Positions 8,429-16,889 of a stretch of DNA of 64,000 bases are shown in pieces. Both the position numbers and the translations under genes were made by a program. The first letter of the stretch is position 1, and the number at the start of each line of letters is the position of its first letter. The stretch is taken from positions 2,480,001-2,544,000 of the forward strand of contig JBBCHM010000001.1 in assembly GCA_037200045.1 (NCBI GenBank). Reading direction: 5' to 3'. Source of the DNA: Rhizomicrobium sp. (lineage in GTDB: Bacteria > Pseudomonadota > Alphaproteobacteria > Micropepsales > Micropepsaceae). The notes beneath the pieces were generated by a model. The model made no database searches. It was not told the DNA's origin and was given only the letters and a program-made list of their open reading frames with translations.

Positions 8429-10288
8429 TCACGCCAATTGCGTCTGTCGCGGCAGCGGCTTGACGGCGATCACCGCCGCGCCCAGCGCCGCCGCCAGCAC
8501 CGATCCGATCAGAACACCGATCTTGGCGACCTGCGAGTCCGCCCCGGCCGGAAACGCCTGGTCCGCCATCAACAGCGCCACCGTATCGCCGATGCCGCAC
8601 AGGCAGGCCGCGCCGATAAAGCCGCGCAGGCTGACATCCTCCGGCATGCGCGCCAGCCCGGCCAGCACCGCGACGAAGGCCGCGATGCAGACGCCGAGCG
8701 GCTTGCCCAGCACCAGGCCCAGCACGACGCCGGCCAGCACATGGCTGGCATCGGGCGCCGACAGGTCGACCGAAAGGCTCACCCCCGTCGCCGAGAACGC
8801 GAACAGCGGCAGGACGAGATAGGCGCTCCACGGCGCCACCGCGCGCTCCACCCGCTCGGCCGGCGATTGCAGCCGGTCGCTCGCGGCGGAGAGGTTGCGG
8901 CTCGCCCAATCCCAGATCGGCTCCTGCGCCAGCGCGCTCTTGTTCTCGGTTTCGCGCTCGGCCTGTTCGAGCGCCGCCAGCGCGGTCGCGGCCTGGGCCA
9001 AAAGCGGCCCCGCCGCCGGCGCCGGCCTCGTCGGCAGGAAGCCCGCCAGGAAGATTCCGGCCAGCGCGCCATGCACGCCCGCGCCGTGCAGCGCCACCCA
9101 CAGGAACGCCGTCGCCACGAGATAGGGCCACAGCGCATAGACGCGGAAGCGGTTCAGCGCCGCCAGCGCCACGATCCCGCACACCGCCGCCGCCACCCAG
9201 CCGAGCTCGAAGGCGCGCGGATAAAAGATCGCCAGCGTCAGCACCGACAGGATGTCGTCCACCACCGCCAGCGCCGCCACGAACACGCGCAGACCGGTCG
9301 GCACGCGCGCGCCCAGAAGCGCCAGCACGCCCAGCGAAAACGCGATGTCGGTCGCCGTCGGCACCGACCAGCCGCGCGCCGCCGGCCCCTGGTTGAGCAG
9401 CAGATAGATCGCCGCCGGCGCCAGCACGCCGCCGACCGCGCACAGCACCGGCAGCGCCGCCGCGCGCAGATCGGTCAGCGAGCCCTCCGTCAGCTCGCGT
9501 CGGATCTCCAATCCGACCAGGAGGAAGAAGACCGCCAGCAGCCCTTCGGAGAACCATTCGCCGACCGGCATGGAAAGCGCGCCGCCGCTCACCCCGACGC
9601 CGAACGGCATGCCGATGAAGGCGTGATAGAGCGGGCTCAAGGCGGAGTTGGCGCAGACGATCGCCGCCGCGGCGGCCAGCAGCAGGATCAGTCCGGCCGA
9701 GGCCGGCAGGTTGGCGAACGCCTTGGCCGAGCGCGTGAGCTGGGCCGCGAGCGGGCGCTGCAGCTCCTCCAGCATGGAATGGAAATCCCAGGCGCCGTCA
9801 TAGCGCTGCCCGTCGATGAAGAAGGTCGGCGTCCCGGTCACGCCGTTGCGCCGTCCCTCTTCCAGGTCTTCCTCGACCCGCGCCGCCAGCGCTTCGTCTT
9901 CCAGGTCGCGCTCGAACCGGTCCATGTCCAGGCCGATGTCGCGCGCCAGCTTGCCGGCCAGCTCCGGCGTCAGCGGATCGGTGTCGTAGAGCGCGTCATG
10001 CATCGGCCAGAACTTGCCCTGGCGCGCGGCGGCCTCGGCGACGCGGGCGACGAAATGCGCGCCGGGATGGGCCCTCTCATTGGGAAAGTGGCGAAAGACA
10101 TAGGCCAGCTTCTCGCCCAGCGCGCCGCGCAGCCTTGTGATGATATGGCCGAGCCGCCGGCAATAGGGGCACAGATAATCGCCATAGACGACGACCTCGA
10201 CGGCATCGCGCCGCCCGGCGCCGCCGCGCACATGGTCGCGGGCGCGGTCGACGGCGCGTTGCAGCCTGGTTGTCTGGATTTCGGTCAT
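8429..10288 (-). CDS. nhaA: DsbA-like thioredoxin domain fused to NhaA Na+/H+ antiporter
   Basis: A 619-residue fusion. Residues about 30-180 are a DsbA/FrnE-like thioredoxin domain: CPYC active site at Cys40-Cys43 and the cis-Pro loop GTPTFF at 152-157. Residues about 190-612 are NhaA, an inner-membrane antiporter exchanging Na+ for protons: the ATDIAF motif contains Asp314 and VVDD contains Asp344-Asp345, matching the ion-binding aspartates. After the Asp pair the sequence is ILSVL rather than the usual LGAI. The fusion order (DsbA then NhaA) is known from other alphaproteobacteria and actinobacteria. No signal peptide precedes the thioredoxin domain, so it probably faces the cytoplasm. The gene is divergent from the candidate small RNA. 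Confidence 0.93.
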   Translation of the reverse strand: MTEIQTTRLQRAVDRARDHVRGGAGRRDAVEVVVYGDYLCPYCRRLGHIITRLRGALGEKLAYVFRHFPNERAHPGAHFVARVAEAAARQGKFWPMHDALYDTDPLTPELAGKLARDIGLDMDRFERDLEDEALAARVEEDLEEGRRNGVTGTPTFFIDGQRYDGAWDFHSMLEELQRPLAAQLTRSAKAFANLPASAGLILLLAAAAAIVCANSALSPLYHAFIGMPFGVGVSGGALSMPVGEWFSEGLLAVFFLLVGLEIRRELTEGSLTDLRAAALPVLCAVGGVLAPAAIYLLLNQGPAARGWSVPTATDIAFSLGVLALLGARVPTGLRVFVAALAVVDDILSVLTLAIFYPRAFELGWVAAAVCGIVALAALNRFRVYALWPYLVATAFLWVALHGAGVHGALAGIFLAGFLPTRPAPAAGPLLAQAATALAALEQAERETENKSALAQEPIWDWASRNLSAASDRLQSPAERVERAVAPWSAYLVLPLFAFSATGVSLSVDLSAPDASHVLAGVVLGLVLGKPLGVCIAAFVAVLAGLARMPEDVSLRGFIGAACLCGIGDTVALLMADQAFPAGADSQVAKIGVLIGSVLAAALGAAVIAVKPLPRQTQLA

Positions 10289-10395
10289 GCGCGGTTCAGG
10301 TTAGGCGGCCGTCACTCTAGGGTTCTTGGATCATTTTCTGAAACCCAGCGTTTCCCGCCGGTCCCTTCCGAGCGGGGCGCCGAGTCTTATTTCTG

Positions 10396-10497
10396 TTGTA
10401 CGACACGGACGGCATTCCCCCTTCAAGGCAGCCGTCCCATGTTGGGCCGGAGCGCCGCGGTTTCCCCCTCCCCGCGCCTCCGGCCCAACTTTTTTTA
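10396..10497 (+). ncRNA. candidate trans-acting small RNA with anti-SD loops
   Basis: A stretch of about 100 nt with no gene ending near it on the plus strand, yet closed by a strong intrinsic terminator. Stem-loop 1: GGACGGC (10407-10413) pairs with GCCGTCC (10431-10437) around a loop with TTCCCCCTTC. Stem-loop 2 is the terminator, whose inner stem CGCGG/CCGCG presents loop TTTCCCCCTCC. Both loops share TTCCCCCT, complementary to Shine-Dalgarno sequences. This is the plan of the C-rich-loop small RNAs of alphaproteobacteria (NfeR1, CcsR, 'cuckoo' RNAs). The 5' end is a guess; a TCTTAT at 10385-10390 may be the -10 element, with no convincing -35. Confidence 0.5.
10441..10496 (+). terminator. 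strong orphan intrinsic terminator
   Basis: GTTGGGCCGGAG (10441-10452) pairs perfectly with CTCCGGCCCAAC (10478-10489), followed by seven T (10490-10496). No plus-strand coding gene lies upstream before 2227, so it implies a short local transcript. Confidence 0.85.
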
Positions 10498-10507
10498 CAA
10501 GCTGGCC

Positions 10508-10588
10508 GTCATCGCCCGCTTCATGTGGGCGATCCATTTTTTCCGCGTTGCCAAATTGGATTGCCCGGACGAGCCGGGCAATGACGGG
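10508..10588. repeat. REP pair (inverted)
   Basis: A left unit starting GTCATCGCCCGC and a right unit ATTGCCCGGACGAGCCGGGC ending AATGACGG lie in opposite orientation, separated by a CCATTTTTTCCGCGTTGCC linker. The same linker type (CCATTTTTCCGCAGCGG) is present in the pair at 12089. Confidence 0.8.
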
Positions 10589-10754
10589 TCGAGGATTTCG
10601 AGCAAGGCATGAAAAAGGCGCCCGCCTTCCTCCGTCCACAATTGCCACAAAGTCGTAGGGCTTTGCTTCACCTGCAACACAGTCCCGCCGTGGTCCCTCT
10701 TGAAGATGTTCCCGGCGAACACGATTTGCTTCTGACAGTGTGGAGCACAACAAC

Positions 10755-11087
10755 GTGAACTGGTGGATCGAACATTTTGCACAGGGGCTCGCGGCGATCT
10801 TCGCCGTCGTGGCGGCCGTGCACCTGTTCGGGCCGCGTCTGCTGCGCGAGGCCTATGCCCGCTGGCGCTATCCGCGCGGCTTTCGCGAGGTGACCGGCGC
10901 GCTGCTTGCCCTCGCCGCGGCGCTGTTGTCGCTGCATGAGACGCGGCTGGTGGGCCTTGGCCTCGCCGCCTTCGTGATCTTCCTGTCGGCGACCACGCTC
11001 CTGCATCACCGGCAATACCGCTATGCCGCGCCGCTGATCGCGCTGCTATTTGCGCTGATCCCGGTTTCGCTTGCCGGCTCGGTGTGA
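10755..11087 (+). CDS. small four-helix membrane protein, unknown
   Basis: A protein of about 110 residues with four hydrophobic helices (LAAIFAVVAAVHLFG, VTGALLALAAALLSL, VGLGLAAFVIFLSATTLL, AAPLIALLFALIPVSLA), similar in size and layout to DoxX-like inner-membrane proteins. I chose the GTG at 10755 because GGAG at 10742-10745 sits nine bases before it; an in-frame GTG at 10740 would remove that site. The 3' end overlaps the convergent LysR gene by 42 bp. Function unknown. Confidence 0.7.
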   Translation: MNWWIEHFAQGLAAIFAVVAAVHLFGPRLLREAYARWRYPRGFREVTGALLALAAALLSLHETRLVGLGLAAFVIFLSATTLLHHRQYRYAAPLIALLFALIPVSLAGSV

Positions 11088-11984
11088 ACCGGCCAGCCGC
11101 TCCGCCAGGAAATCCCCCAGCACCTCGACCCGCGCCGGCTTCGGCCCGCCCGGCGGCGTCACCCAGTGCAGCGCGCTCGCCGGCAGCGACCAGTCGGGCA
11201 GCACCCGCTCCACCGATCCGTCGGCCAGCGCCGCGCGCAGGATGAAATCGGGCAGCACGCCCAGCCCCAGCCCCGCGATCAGCGCCGGCAGCATCGCATC
11301 GCCATTGTTGACCCGCAGCGGCCCGCCGGCCGGATGCACCACGGCGCTCTCGCCGGTCTTGTGCGTGAAACGCCAGCTATCCGGCCCGAGGATATAGGCG
11401 TAGCCGAGGCAGGCATGCTCGGCGAGCGCCATCGGATGCTTCGGCTTGCCCTTGGCCTTCAGGTAAGACGGCGCGGCGACCAGGAAGCGCTCGACGGTGC
11501 ACAGCCGTCGCGCCACCAGCGAGGAATCGGGCAGGGTGGCGATGCGCAGCACCGCGTCGAAGCCCTCGCCGATCACGTCGACCATCGCGTCGCTCAGATG
11601 CAGATCGATCTGCACCTCGGGATAGGCCTTGAGGAAGTCCGGGATCATCGGCGCGATGGTCTGCACCCCGAACGACATCGGCACCGCCAGCCTGACCAGC
11701 CCGCGCGGGTTGACCGATTGGGAGAGCGTGTCGCTCTCCGCCGCCTCGGCCTCGCGCAGGATATGCGCCGCCCGCTCCGACAGCCGCCGCCCCGCATCGG
11801 TCAGCGCCAGGCGCCGCGAGGTGCGGTTGAACAGGCGCGTGCCCAGCTTGGCCTCCAGCCGGCTGACCGCCTTGGACACCGTCGCCTTGGACAGGCTGAG
11901 CGCCCGCGCCGCCCCCGCGAAAGAGCGCGCCTCCACCACGGTGGCGAACACCGCGAGGCCTTCGAAATCGGGCATTTTCGTCAT
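11046..11984 (-). CDS. LysR-family transcriptional regulator
   Basis: About 312 residues. Residues 6-65 are the winged helix-turn-helix (VFATVVEARSFAGAARALSLSKATVSKAVSRLE), and residues about 90-290 the periplasmic-binding-protein-like effector domain (GLVRLAVPMSFG at its start). LysR proteins usually control a divergent neighbour; here that is the pirin gene 233 bp away, with a REP pair in between. The ATG at 11984 follows TGGAAACGCC; an in-frame ATG 18 bases upstream is possible. The 3' end overlaps the small membrane protein gene. Confidence 0.92.
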   Translation of the reverse strand: MTKMPDFEGLAVFATVVEARSFAGAARALSLSKATVSKAVSRLEAKLGTRLFNRTSRRLALTDAGRRLSERAAHILREAEAAESDTLSQSVNPRGLVRLAVPMSFGVQTIAPMIPDFLKAYPEVQIDLHLSDAMVDVIGEGFDAVLRIATLPDSSLVARRLCTVERFLVAAPSYLKAKGKPKHPMALAEHACLGYAYILGPDSWRFTHKTGESAVVHPAGGPLRVNNGDAMLPALIAGLGLGVLPDFILRAALADGSVERVLPDWSLPASALHWVTPPGGPKPARVEVLGDFLAERLAGSHRAGKRNRDQRK

Positions 11985-12088
11985 GGCGTTTCCAGAAACC
12001 ATTGGTTTCGAAAGTTTCTATTTTTAATACAGGGGCGCCGCGATATCTACATTGTAGGGAGCAGATGTTTTCTTCTCGACCCCAAAGA

Positions 12089-12169
12089 TCGTCATTGCCC
12101 GGCTTGTCCGGGCAACCCATTTTTCCGCAGCGGAAGATTGGATTGCCCGGACAAGCCGGGCGATGACGG
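12089..12169. repeat. REP pair (inverted) in the lysR-pirin spacer
   Basis: GTCATTGCCCGGCTTGTCCG at the left and its reverse complement type (TGCCCGGACAAGCCGGGC, then GATGAC) at the right. The two units together could form one long cruciform. The pair occupies a third of the divergent promoter region. Confidence 0.85.
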
Positions 12170-12217
12170 AGTTGGGGGTTGAAAACGCGCTGCTCGGTGA
12201 ACAGCAGGAGAACCGAC

Positions 12218-12916
12218 ATGATCGACAAACGTCCCTTCAAGGGCCTGGGCGGCGCCAATCACGGCTGGCTCAAGGCCAAGCATCATTTCTCGTTCGGCGA
12301 GTTTTACGACCCCCGCAACATGGGCTGGGGCAGCATAAGGGTGTGGAACGACGACGAGATCGCGCCCAATTCCGGTTTCCCGCCGCATCCGCACGCCAAT
12401 ATGGAGATCGTGACCTATGTCCGCAAAGGCGCGGTGACGCACAAGGACAGCCTGGGCAATGAGGGCCGCACCGAGGCCGGCGACGTACAGGTGATGAGCG
12501 CGGGCTCGGGCATCCGCCACGCGGAATACAATCTGGAGCCCGGCACCACGACGCTGTTCCAGATCTGGATCCAGCCGCGCAGCGCCGGCGGCCAGCCGGC
12601 CTGGGGCGCCAAGCCCTTCCCCAAGGACGACCGCGCCGGCCGTTTCGTGACGCTGGCGAGCGGCTTCGACAACGACAATGACGCGCTGCCGATCCGCGCC
12701 GATGCGCGGGTTCTGGGCGCGACGCTGAAGGCGGGCGACACGGTGGAATACAAGCTGGGCGCGGCGCGCCACGGCTATCTGGTCCCGGCGACCGGCGCGG
12801 TGGAGGTCAACGGCGTGCATCTCGACGCCCGCGACGGCGCCGCGATCAAGGACGTCGAGGTCCTGACCGTGACGGCGCTGGAAGACAGCGAGCTGGTCCT
12901 GGTCGACGCGGCGTAA
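12218..12916 (+). CDS. pirin family protein
   Basis: A 232-residue bicupin. The metal site of pirins is visible: His57 and His59 in PPHPHANME, and His101 and Glu103 in RHAEYN. Other family signatures are GWGSIRVWNDD and HKDSLGN. Bacterial pirins are iron-binding redox sensors or quercetinases. The ATG at 12218 has AGGAG seven bases upstream. The divergent LysR gene is the likely regulator (inference from context). Confidence 0.92.
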   Translation: MIDKRPFKGLGGANHGWLKAKHHFSFGEFYDPRNMGWGSIRVWNDDEIAPNSGFPPHPHANMEIVTYVRKGAVTHKDSLGNEGRTEAGDVQVMSAGSGIRHAEYNLEPGTTTLFQIWIQPRSAGGQPAWGAKPFPKDDRAGRFVTLASGFDNDNDALPIRADARVLGATLKAGDTVEYKLGAARHGYLVPATGAVEVNGVHLDARDGAAIKDVEVLTVTALEDSELVLVDAA

Positions 12917-12926
12917 TCGTTACCTC

Positions 12927-13155
12927 TCCCGCTGAGCGGGGTCCGTAGCGTCAGCGTACGGACGCGGAGCGCAGCGGAGCAGGAGGTCGAAATTTGCGCA
13001 GCAAATTTCGGGTGAGGGCCTGTGCGAACCTGCGCAAACGGTTTCCTCCCCCGCTGTTGCGGGGGCTTTGTAGCGGCAGCGTACAAAGGCCGGGTGAGCG
13101 ACAGCGAACCCGGCAGGGTGCCGAGCGAAGCGGTGGAGGGGGGCTGCCGCCCAGC
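12927..13155. repeat. two composite palindromic modules
   Basis: No gene is visible between 12917 and 13174. Two modules of about 95-105 bp each open with a C-rich end (CTCTCCCGC, CCTCCCCCGC) and close with its rough complement (GGTGAGGG, GGTGGAGGGG). Inside each are small perfect hairpins: GTCCGTA/TACGGAC, GAAATTTGCGCAGCAAATTTC, CTTTGTA/TACAAAG and CCGGGT/ACCCGG. Each could fold as a cloverleaf. Confidence 0.75.
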
Positions 13156-13174
13156 ACGGCGCGATACCGGGCGC

Positions 13175-13459
13175 CTACTCCGCCGCCAGCCGCGCCATCT
13201 CCGTTTCGAATTCGAGCCGCAACTGCGCCGCTTCCGCTTCGGGCAGCCAGTTGCACATCTGCGGAAAGACGGTCTGGTGATATTTCGCCTTCGCCGGCGT
13301 CCACGGCATCCGCTTCGCCGCCCGCGCCGTGGCTAAAACGGTGAAAAGTTCCTGCCGCACGTCATCGACCTTGGGCCGATAGGTTTGCACAGGCTCGTTC
13401 TCCAGCAGATCGGGCTGGATGTCTTTGAGGAAAAGGTCGAGCTGTCTGTTGAGGGCCAT
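13175..13459 (-). CDS. small soluble protein of unknown function
   Basis: A 94-residue protein, charged, with no signal peptide or membrane helix. It is rich in Leu, Glu and Ala and probably helical; a motif WTPAKAKYHQTVFPQM sits in the middle. It starts 79 bp downstream of the stop of the restriction-modification gene on the same strand, so it could be co-transcribed. I chose ATG 13459; an in-frame GTG nine bases upstream is possible. I do not recognise the family. Confidence 0.65.
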   Translation of the reverse strand: MALNRQLDLFLKDIQPDLLENEPVQTYRPKVDDVRQELFTVLATARAAKRMPWTPAKAKYHQTVFPQMCNWLPEAEAAQLRLEFETEMARLAAE

Positions 13460-13538
13460 GGCAATCACCGAATCACCCTAGTTTGCTCCACCCTGCGCCC
13501 CGACGCGACTCTGTTAGAGTCCTTATCCCCATGAGCGG

Positions 13539-16500
13539 CTAGGCGTCTTCGTCCACTTCCTGATCCACCGAATCGTCGCCACCCAGCGCGGCGCGAATTT
13601 CCTCGGCGTCGATCATGGGGCCGTTGCAAATGTCAGCGAGCAGTTGCGCCTGCGCGGGTTCCAATTTGACGAGGCGTCCGAGGACGTTGAGTAGGTCTAG
13701 CAGGTCGTCAGTATATTCGGGCAGCCAGTGTTCGGGCTGGATCTTGTCGAGCGGCGAGGGCGGCCGCTTTTTTTCGCCCATTTGGGGCTTGCTGCGGTCA
13801 GATTTGCGATAGCTGAACCACTGCCACACGACCTGCTTGCCCGAGACTTCATATCCCCACATCGCTTGTGTGACATGATCGATATGCCCTTTGCCGACGA
13901 CCAGCCGCTGCTTGGAGGGGTCGTATGACAGGGAGTCGGGCAGTGGTTCGGGGGCGCCCGGAATGGCGCCCGTACTGGAGATGGTCGGTGCTTCTCCCTT
14001 CGGTAGCCTGGGCGCAGATTTCGGCCGACCGGCTTTCGGGTCGACGAAGCGCTGGCCATAGGTGTGAAGCCAAACGACCTCGCGACCGAGTTCAACCACT
14101 CGCGCGAACAGTGCGCCATCGGCGGTGATGGGAATGCGAAGGCCCGGCTGCGCAAGATCGTCTGTGAAGCGCTTCATGAACGCGGGGTGGGCCATCACCG
14201 CCGCGATATAGGCGAAGACGTCTTCCGATGTGGCCTCTGTACCATGGGTCTTGGCCAGTAGAGTCAGAAGTTCGGGCCGAACATTGGATTGCGACGTGAC
14301 TGCGTTTTTCCACAATGGGTAAACACGCCCGCCAAACGAGCCTCTATAGTGATCATTGTCCGGAATTAGATCCGTCAGCGATATCGCAGGACCAGACGTC
14401 GGCGACGATGATTCCAGTGCAGTCATGAAAATCTGTCGACTAGAGTAGTTCGACCAGAGATCGGGCCGCGGCCTGCTCAACAAGCGATTGTCAGGTGGAA
14501 TCCATTGACGATCGAAGGAGCGAAATCCATAGCGTATCGGCGCAACGAGATCGCCTTTGTCGTGTTCGATACTCTCCAAGCGCGTCTGGTATGGTCCCAA
14601 ATCTTCTCTGACGATCTTGTTTGCATAACGCGCGCGAGCTTTCCCCTTGCCCGGATCAGGATGAAAGAGTAATTCCTTCGTATCGGGATCACTCTCCTGT
14701 CGTAGCGCTTCCCAACGACGCGTCAACGTTGAAGCGTCTGGAGCGATCACCCACGTACGATGGGTTTTGACGCCTGGCCCCGACCACACGAACAATTTTG
14801 CGAGTCGCGGAAAGCTGGCCCACACATCGCCCTGTTCGGCCAGAAATGGATCGCGCCAATCACTCGCACCCTCTCGCCAAGCGGCATCGTGAAGCGAGAG
14901 CTTGCCCAAAGTTTCGAATTTCTTATTTCTTTTTCCTTTCGGCAGAGCCAGGAAATGAACTTTCCCGGCAACATCCCTGTCCTTGTTGGGCGGGCGCGCG
15001 GCAAGAACGATGCACACGGTTTGTTGCACACCCTGAAAAATACGCGTTGGCACATCGGGCTGATGGCCTTCTGGAGAGCAATCGATCACCCAGATATCGC
15101 TGGCGTCGCGACGTAAGTCCTCGCGCATCTTCTGGAAGCCCGGTCCGTTCAGGAATCCGGCGACCGTGATGAAGCAGATCACGCCGAAGCGGTCGCTCTC
15201 CGGTTCGCCTGTTGCTTCCTTCCAGCCCGATCCGAAGACCTTCAGCGTTGCCCAGCGCCAGAAGTACACATAGAGATTCTTAAGATGATGAGCGTGCGCG
15301 CCGATACCCCATTCGCGAGGCGGCTGCCAGCGATCCATCGGCGCCGGCCGGCCCGCGCTCCCGTCCTCAATCCAGCCACCCTGTCCCCCGGCTTGGTTCT
15401 TGTACGGCGGATTGCCGATCACCACCGTGATGCGCTGTTCGCGTTTGACCTTATTGGCGTCCCGCCGCGATTTGGCGACCGGCTCGTAGACCTGGCCGAG
15501 CGTCTCCTCCTCGATGAACGGATTGCCCAGCGTGTCGGTGATGTAGAGGCGAAGCTCGGGCAGCGGCGGTAGAGGCTTTTTCGGCGTCGCCATCAGCGCC
15601 TGCATCTCCGCCATCAGGCGCAGCTGCGCCACCGCGAACGGCCCGACCTGCAATTCAAATCCGATCAGGCGCTGCGCCGCCGCCTCGATCGCGCCGCGCA
15701 CCGCGCCTTCGCCCTGGTCGCCCGCAACCGTGGACGCGATCCGCCGCAGCACGCCGAGCAGGAACGTGCCCGTGCCCGTCGCCGGATCGGCGACCCACAC
15801 ATCCGAGGACGCAAGGCCCTTGGACCGTTCGAACAGCGGGCCGCGTAGCGCCTCGTCGACGAGATTGACCATCGCGCCGACCACTTCGGGCGGCGTGTAG
15901 TAGGAGCCCGTGCGCTTGCGCAGCGCGTTGTCGTAGACCTCCAGGAAGTCCTCGTAGAAATAAAGCCAAGCCTCCGGCTTGTCCTTGCTGATCGTGTGCC
16001 AGTCGACGACATCGAGCACGCGTGTCAGCGTCTTTAGCGAGGTCTGAAGCGCCTTTTGGTTCTCGACATCATCGGTCAGGATGCGCAGGGCCGCGCCGAT
16101 CAAGGAATTGGTCTTGCGCAATTCCTGCGCCGCCGGCTCGATGCCTTTCTCCAGCTTGATGTCGCGCGCGCGGGCGACCAGCAGGCCGAACGTCACCGCT
16201 TGCGCATAACCGTCGGCGAACTGGGCGTCGTCGGCGGTGGGGAACAGCAGGTGGCGCCAGTCCTTGGCCAATCCGGTCAGCCCGGTATTGCCCTGCTCCA
16301 TCTGCTCGACCACTTCGTCGCGCAGCAGGCGGCACAGCCGCGCGCTGACTTCCGCGAGCTTCTTTGCCGAATTGGGCGCGATCGGCTTCCATTGGAAGAA
16401 GTTCGACACCAGCGCCCGCAGCGTCTCCGGGCCATTCAGTTTCGCGCCGGACGTTTTGATGTCGCCGTCGAGATGGATGACCTTGTCGACCAGCTTACCG

Positions 16501-16889
16501 TCCTGCCAAAGGCTGAAGCTGTTCCCGTCGGTGTAGAGCAGGTTGGGAAGCGATTTCAGCTTCTCCCACTGATCCCCGTCATGCGTTCCCTTCTCGAATT
16601 TGCGCGGATCGGCCCCCTTGCCCGGCGCCTTCACCTCGACGAATCCGATGAGCGCACTTTGCCGCGTGACGGCGAAGTCCGGCCGTGTCTTGAGATGCTT
16701 GAGCGCCGTCTCGCCGATCAGGTTGATCGCCTTGGGCGGAAGGCCGTCGATCTCGGCGAGGTCGTGGAAGAGCAGTTCAAGCGGATTGCGAAGCTGATCC
16801 TCGGGCGCGCCATCAATCGCGGGGCTGGAAAGCTTCGCCTTTGCGCGCGCGCCGAATTCGGAAATCGCGCTCGCGAATGTTTTGCTCAC
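13539..16889 (-). CDS. single-chain restriction-modification enzyme (N6-adenine methylase plus nuclease)
   Basis: A protein of about 1116 residues that combines cutting and methylation. N-terminus: RPDFAV (Asp71) and FVEVKAPGKG (Glu85, Lys87) form a PD-(D/E)xK nuclease core. Near residue 368, DPATGTGTF is the S-adenosylmethionine motif I; near 492, NPPYKN is the catalytic motif IV of N6-adenine methylases. The last 400 residues resemble the target-recognition part of type ISP/IIG enzymes (YPLWKN, GRPKSAP segments). I see no helicase motifs between nuclease and methylase, unlike the ISP enzyme LlaBIII. Start: GTG 16889 gives a natural MSKTFASAISEFG; the frame is open 47 codons further. No separate specificity gene is nearby. 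Confidence 0.88.
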   Translation of the reverse strand: MSKTFASAISEFGARAKAKLSSPAIDGAPEDQLRNPLELLFHDLAEIDGLPPKAINLIGETALKHLKTRPDFAVTRQSALIGFVEVKAPGKGADPRKFEKGTHDGDQWEKLKSLPNLLYTDGNSFSLWQDGKLVDKVIHLDGDIKTSGAKLNGPETLRALVSNFFQWKPIAPNSAKKLAEVSARLCRLLRDEVVEQMEQGNTGLTGLAKDWRHLLFPTADDAQFADGYAQAVTFGLLVARARDIKLEKGIEPAAQELRKTNSLIGAALRILTDDVENQKALQTSLKTLTRVLDVVDWHTISKDKPEAWLYFYEDFLEVYDNALRKRTGSYYTPPEVVGAMVNLVDEALRGPLFERSKGLASSDVWVADPATGTGTFLLGVLRRIASTVAGDQGEGAVRGAIEAAAQRLIGFELQVGPFAVAQLRLMAEMQALMATPKKPLPPLPELRLYITDTLGNPFIEEETLGQVYEPVAKSRRDANKVKREQRITVVIGNPPYKNQAGGQGGWIEDGSAGRPAPMDRWQPPREWGIGAHAHHLKNLYVYFWRWATLKVFGSGWKEATGEPESDRFGVICFITVAGFLNGPGFQKMREDLRRDASDIWVIDCSPEGHQPDVPTRIFQGVQQTVCIVLAARPPNKDRDVAGKVHFLALPKGKRNKKFETLGKLSLHDAAWREGASDWRDPFLAEQGDVWASFPRLAKLFVWSGPGVKTHRTWVIAPDASTLTRRWEALRQESDPDTKELLFHPDPGKGKARARYANKIVREDLGPYQTRLESIEHDKGDLVAPIRYGFRSFDRQWIPPDNRLLSRPRPDLWSNYSSRQIFMTALESSSPTSGPAISLTDLIPDNDHYRGSFGGRVYPLWKNAVTSQSNVRPELLTLLAKTHGTEATSEDVFAYIAAVMAHPAFMKRFTDDLAQPGLRIPITADGALFARVVELGREVVWLHTYGQRFVDPKAGRPKSAPRLPKGEAPTISSTGAIPGAPEPLPDSLSYDPSKQRLVVGKGHIDHVTQAMWGYEVSGKQVVWQWFSYRKSDRSKPQMGEKKRPPSPLDKIQPEHWLPEYTDDLLDLLNVLGRLVKLEPAQAQLLADICNGPMIDAEEIRAALGGDDSVDQEVDEDA

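Noticed and set aside
8438..10612. A 724-codon plus-strand frame opposite the DsbA-NhaA gene
   Set aside because: Arg/Gln/His-rich shadow sequence with no domain, crossing into the small RNA and the REP pair.
12927..13155. CRISPR-like array in the repeat-rich spacer
   Set aside because: The repeats are palindromic modules of different sequence, without equal-sized unique spacers, and no cas gene is near.
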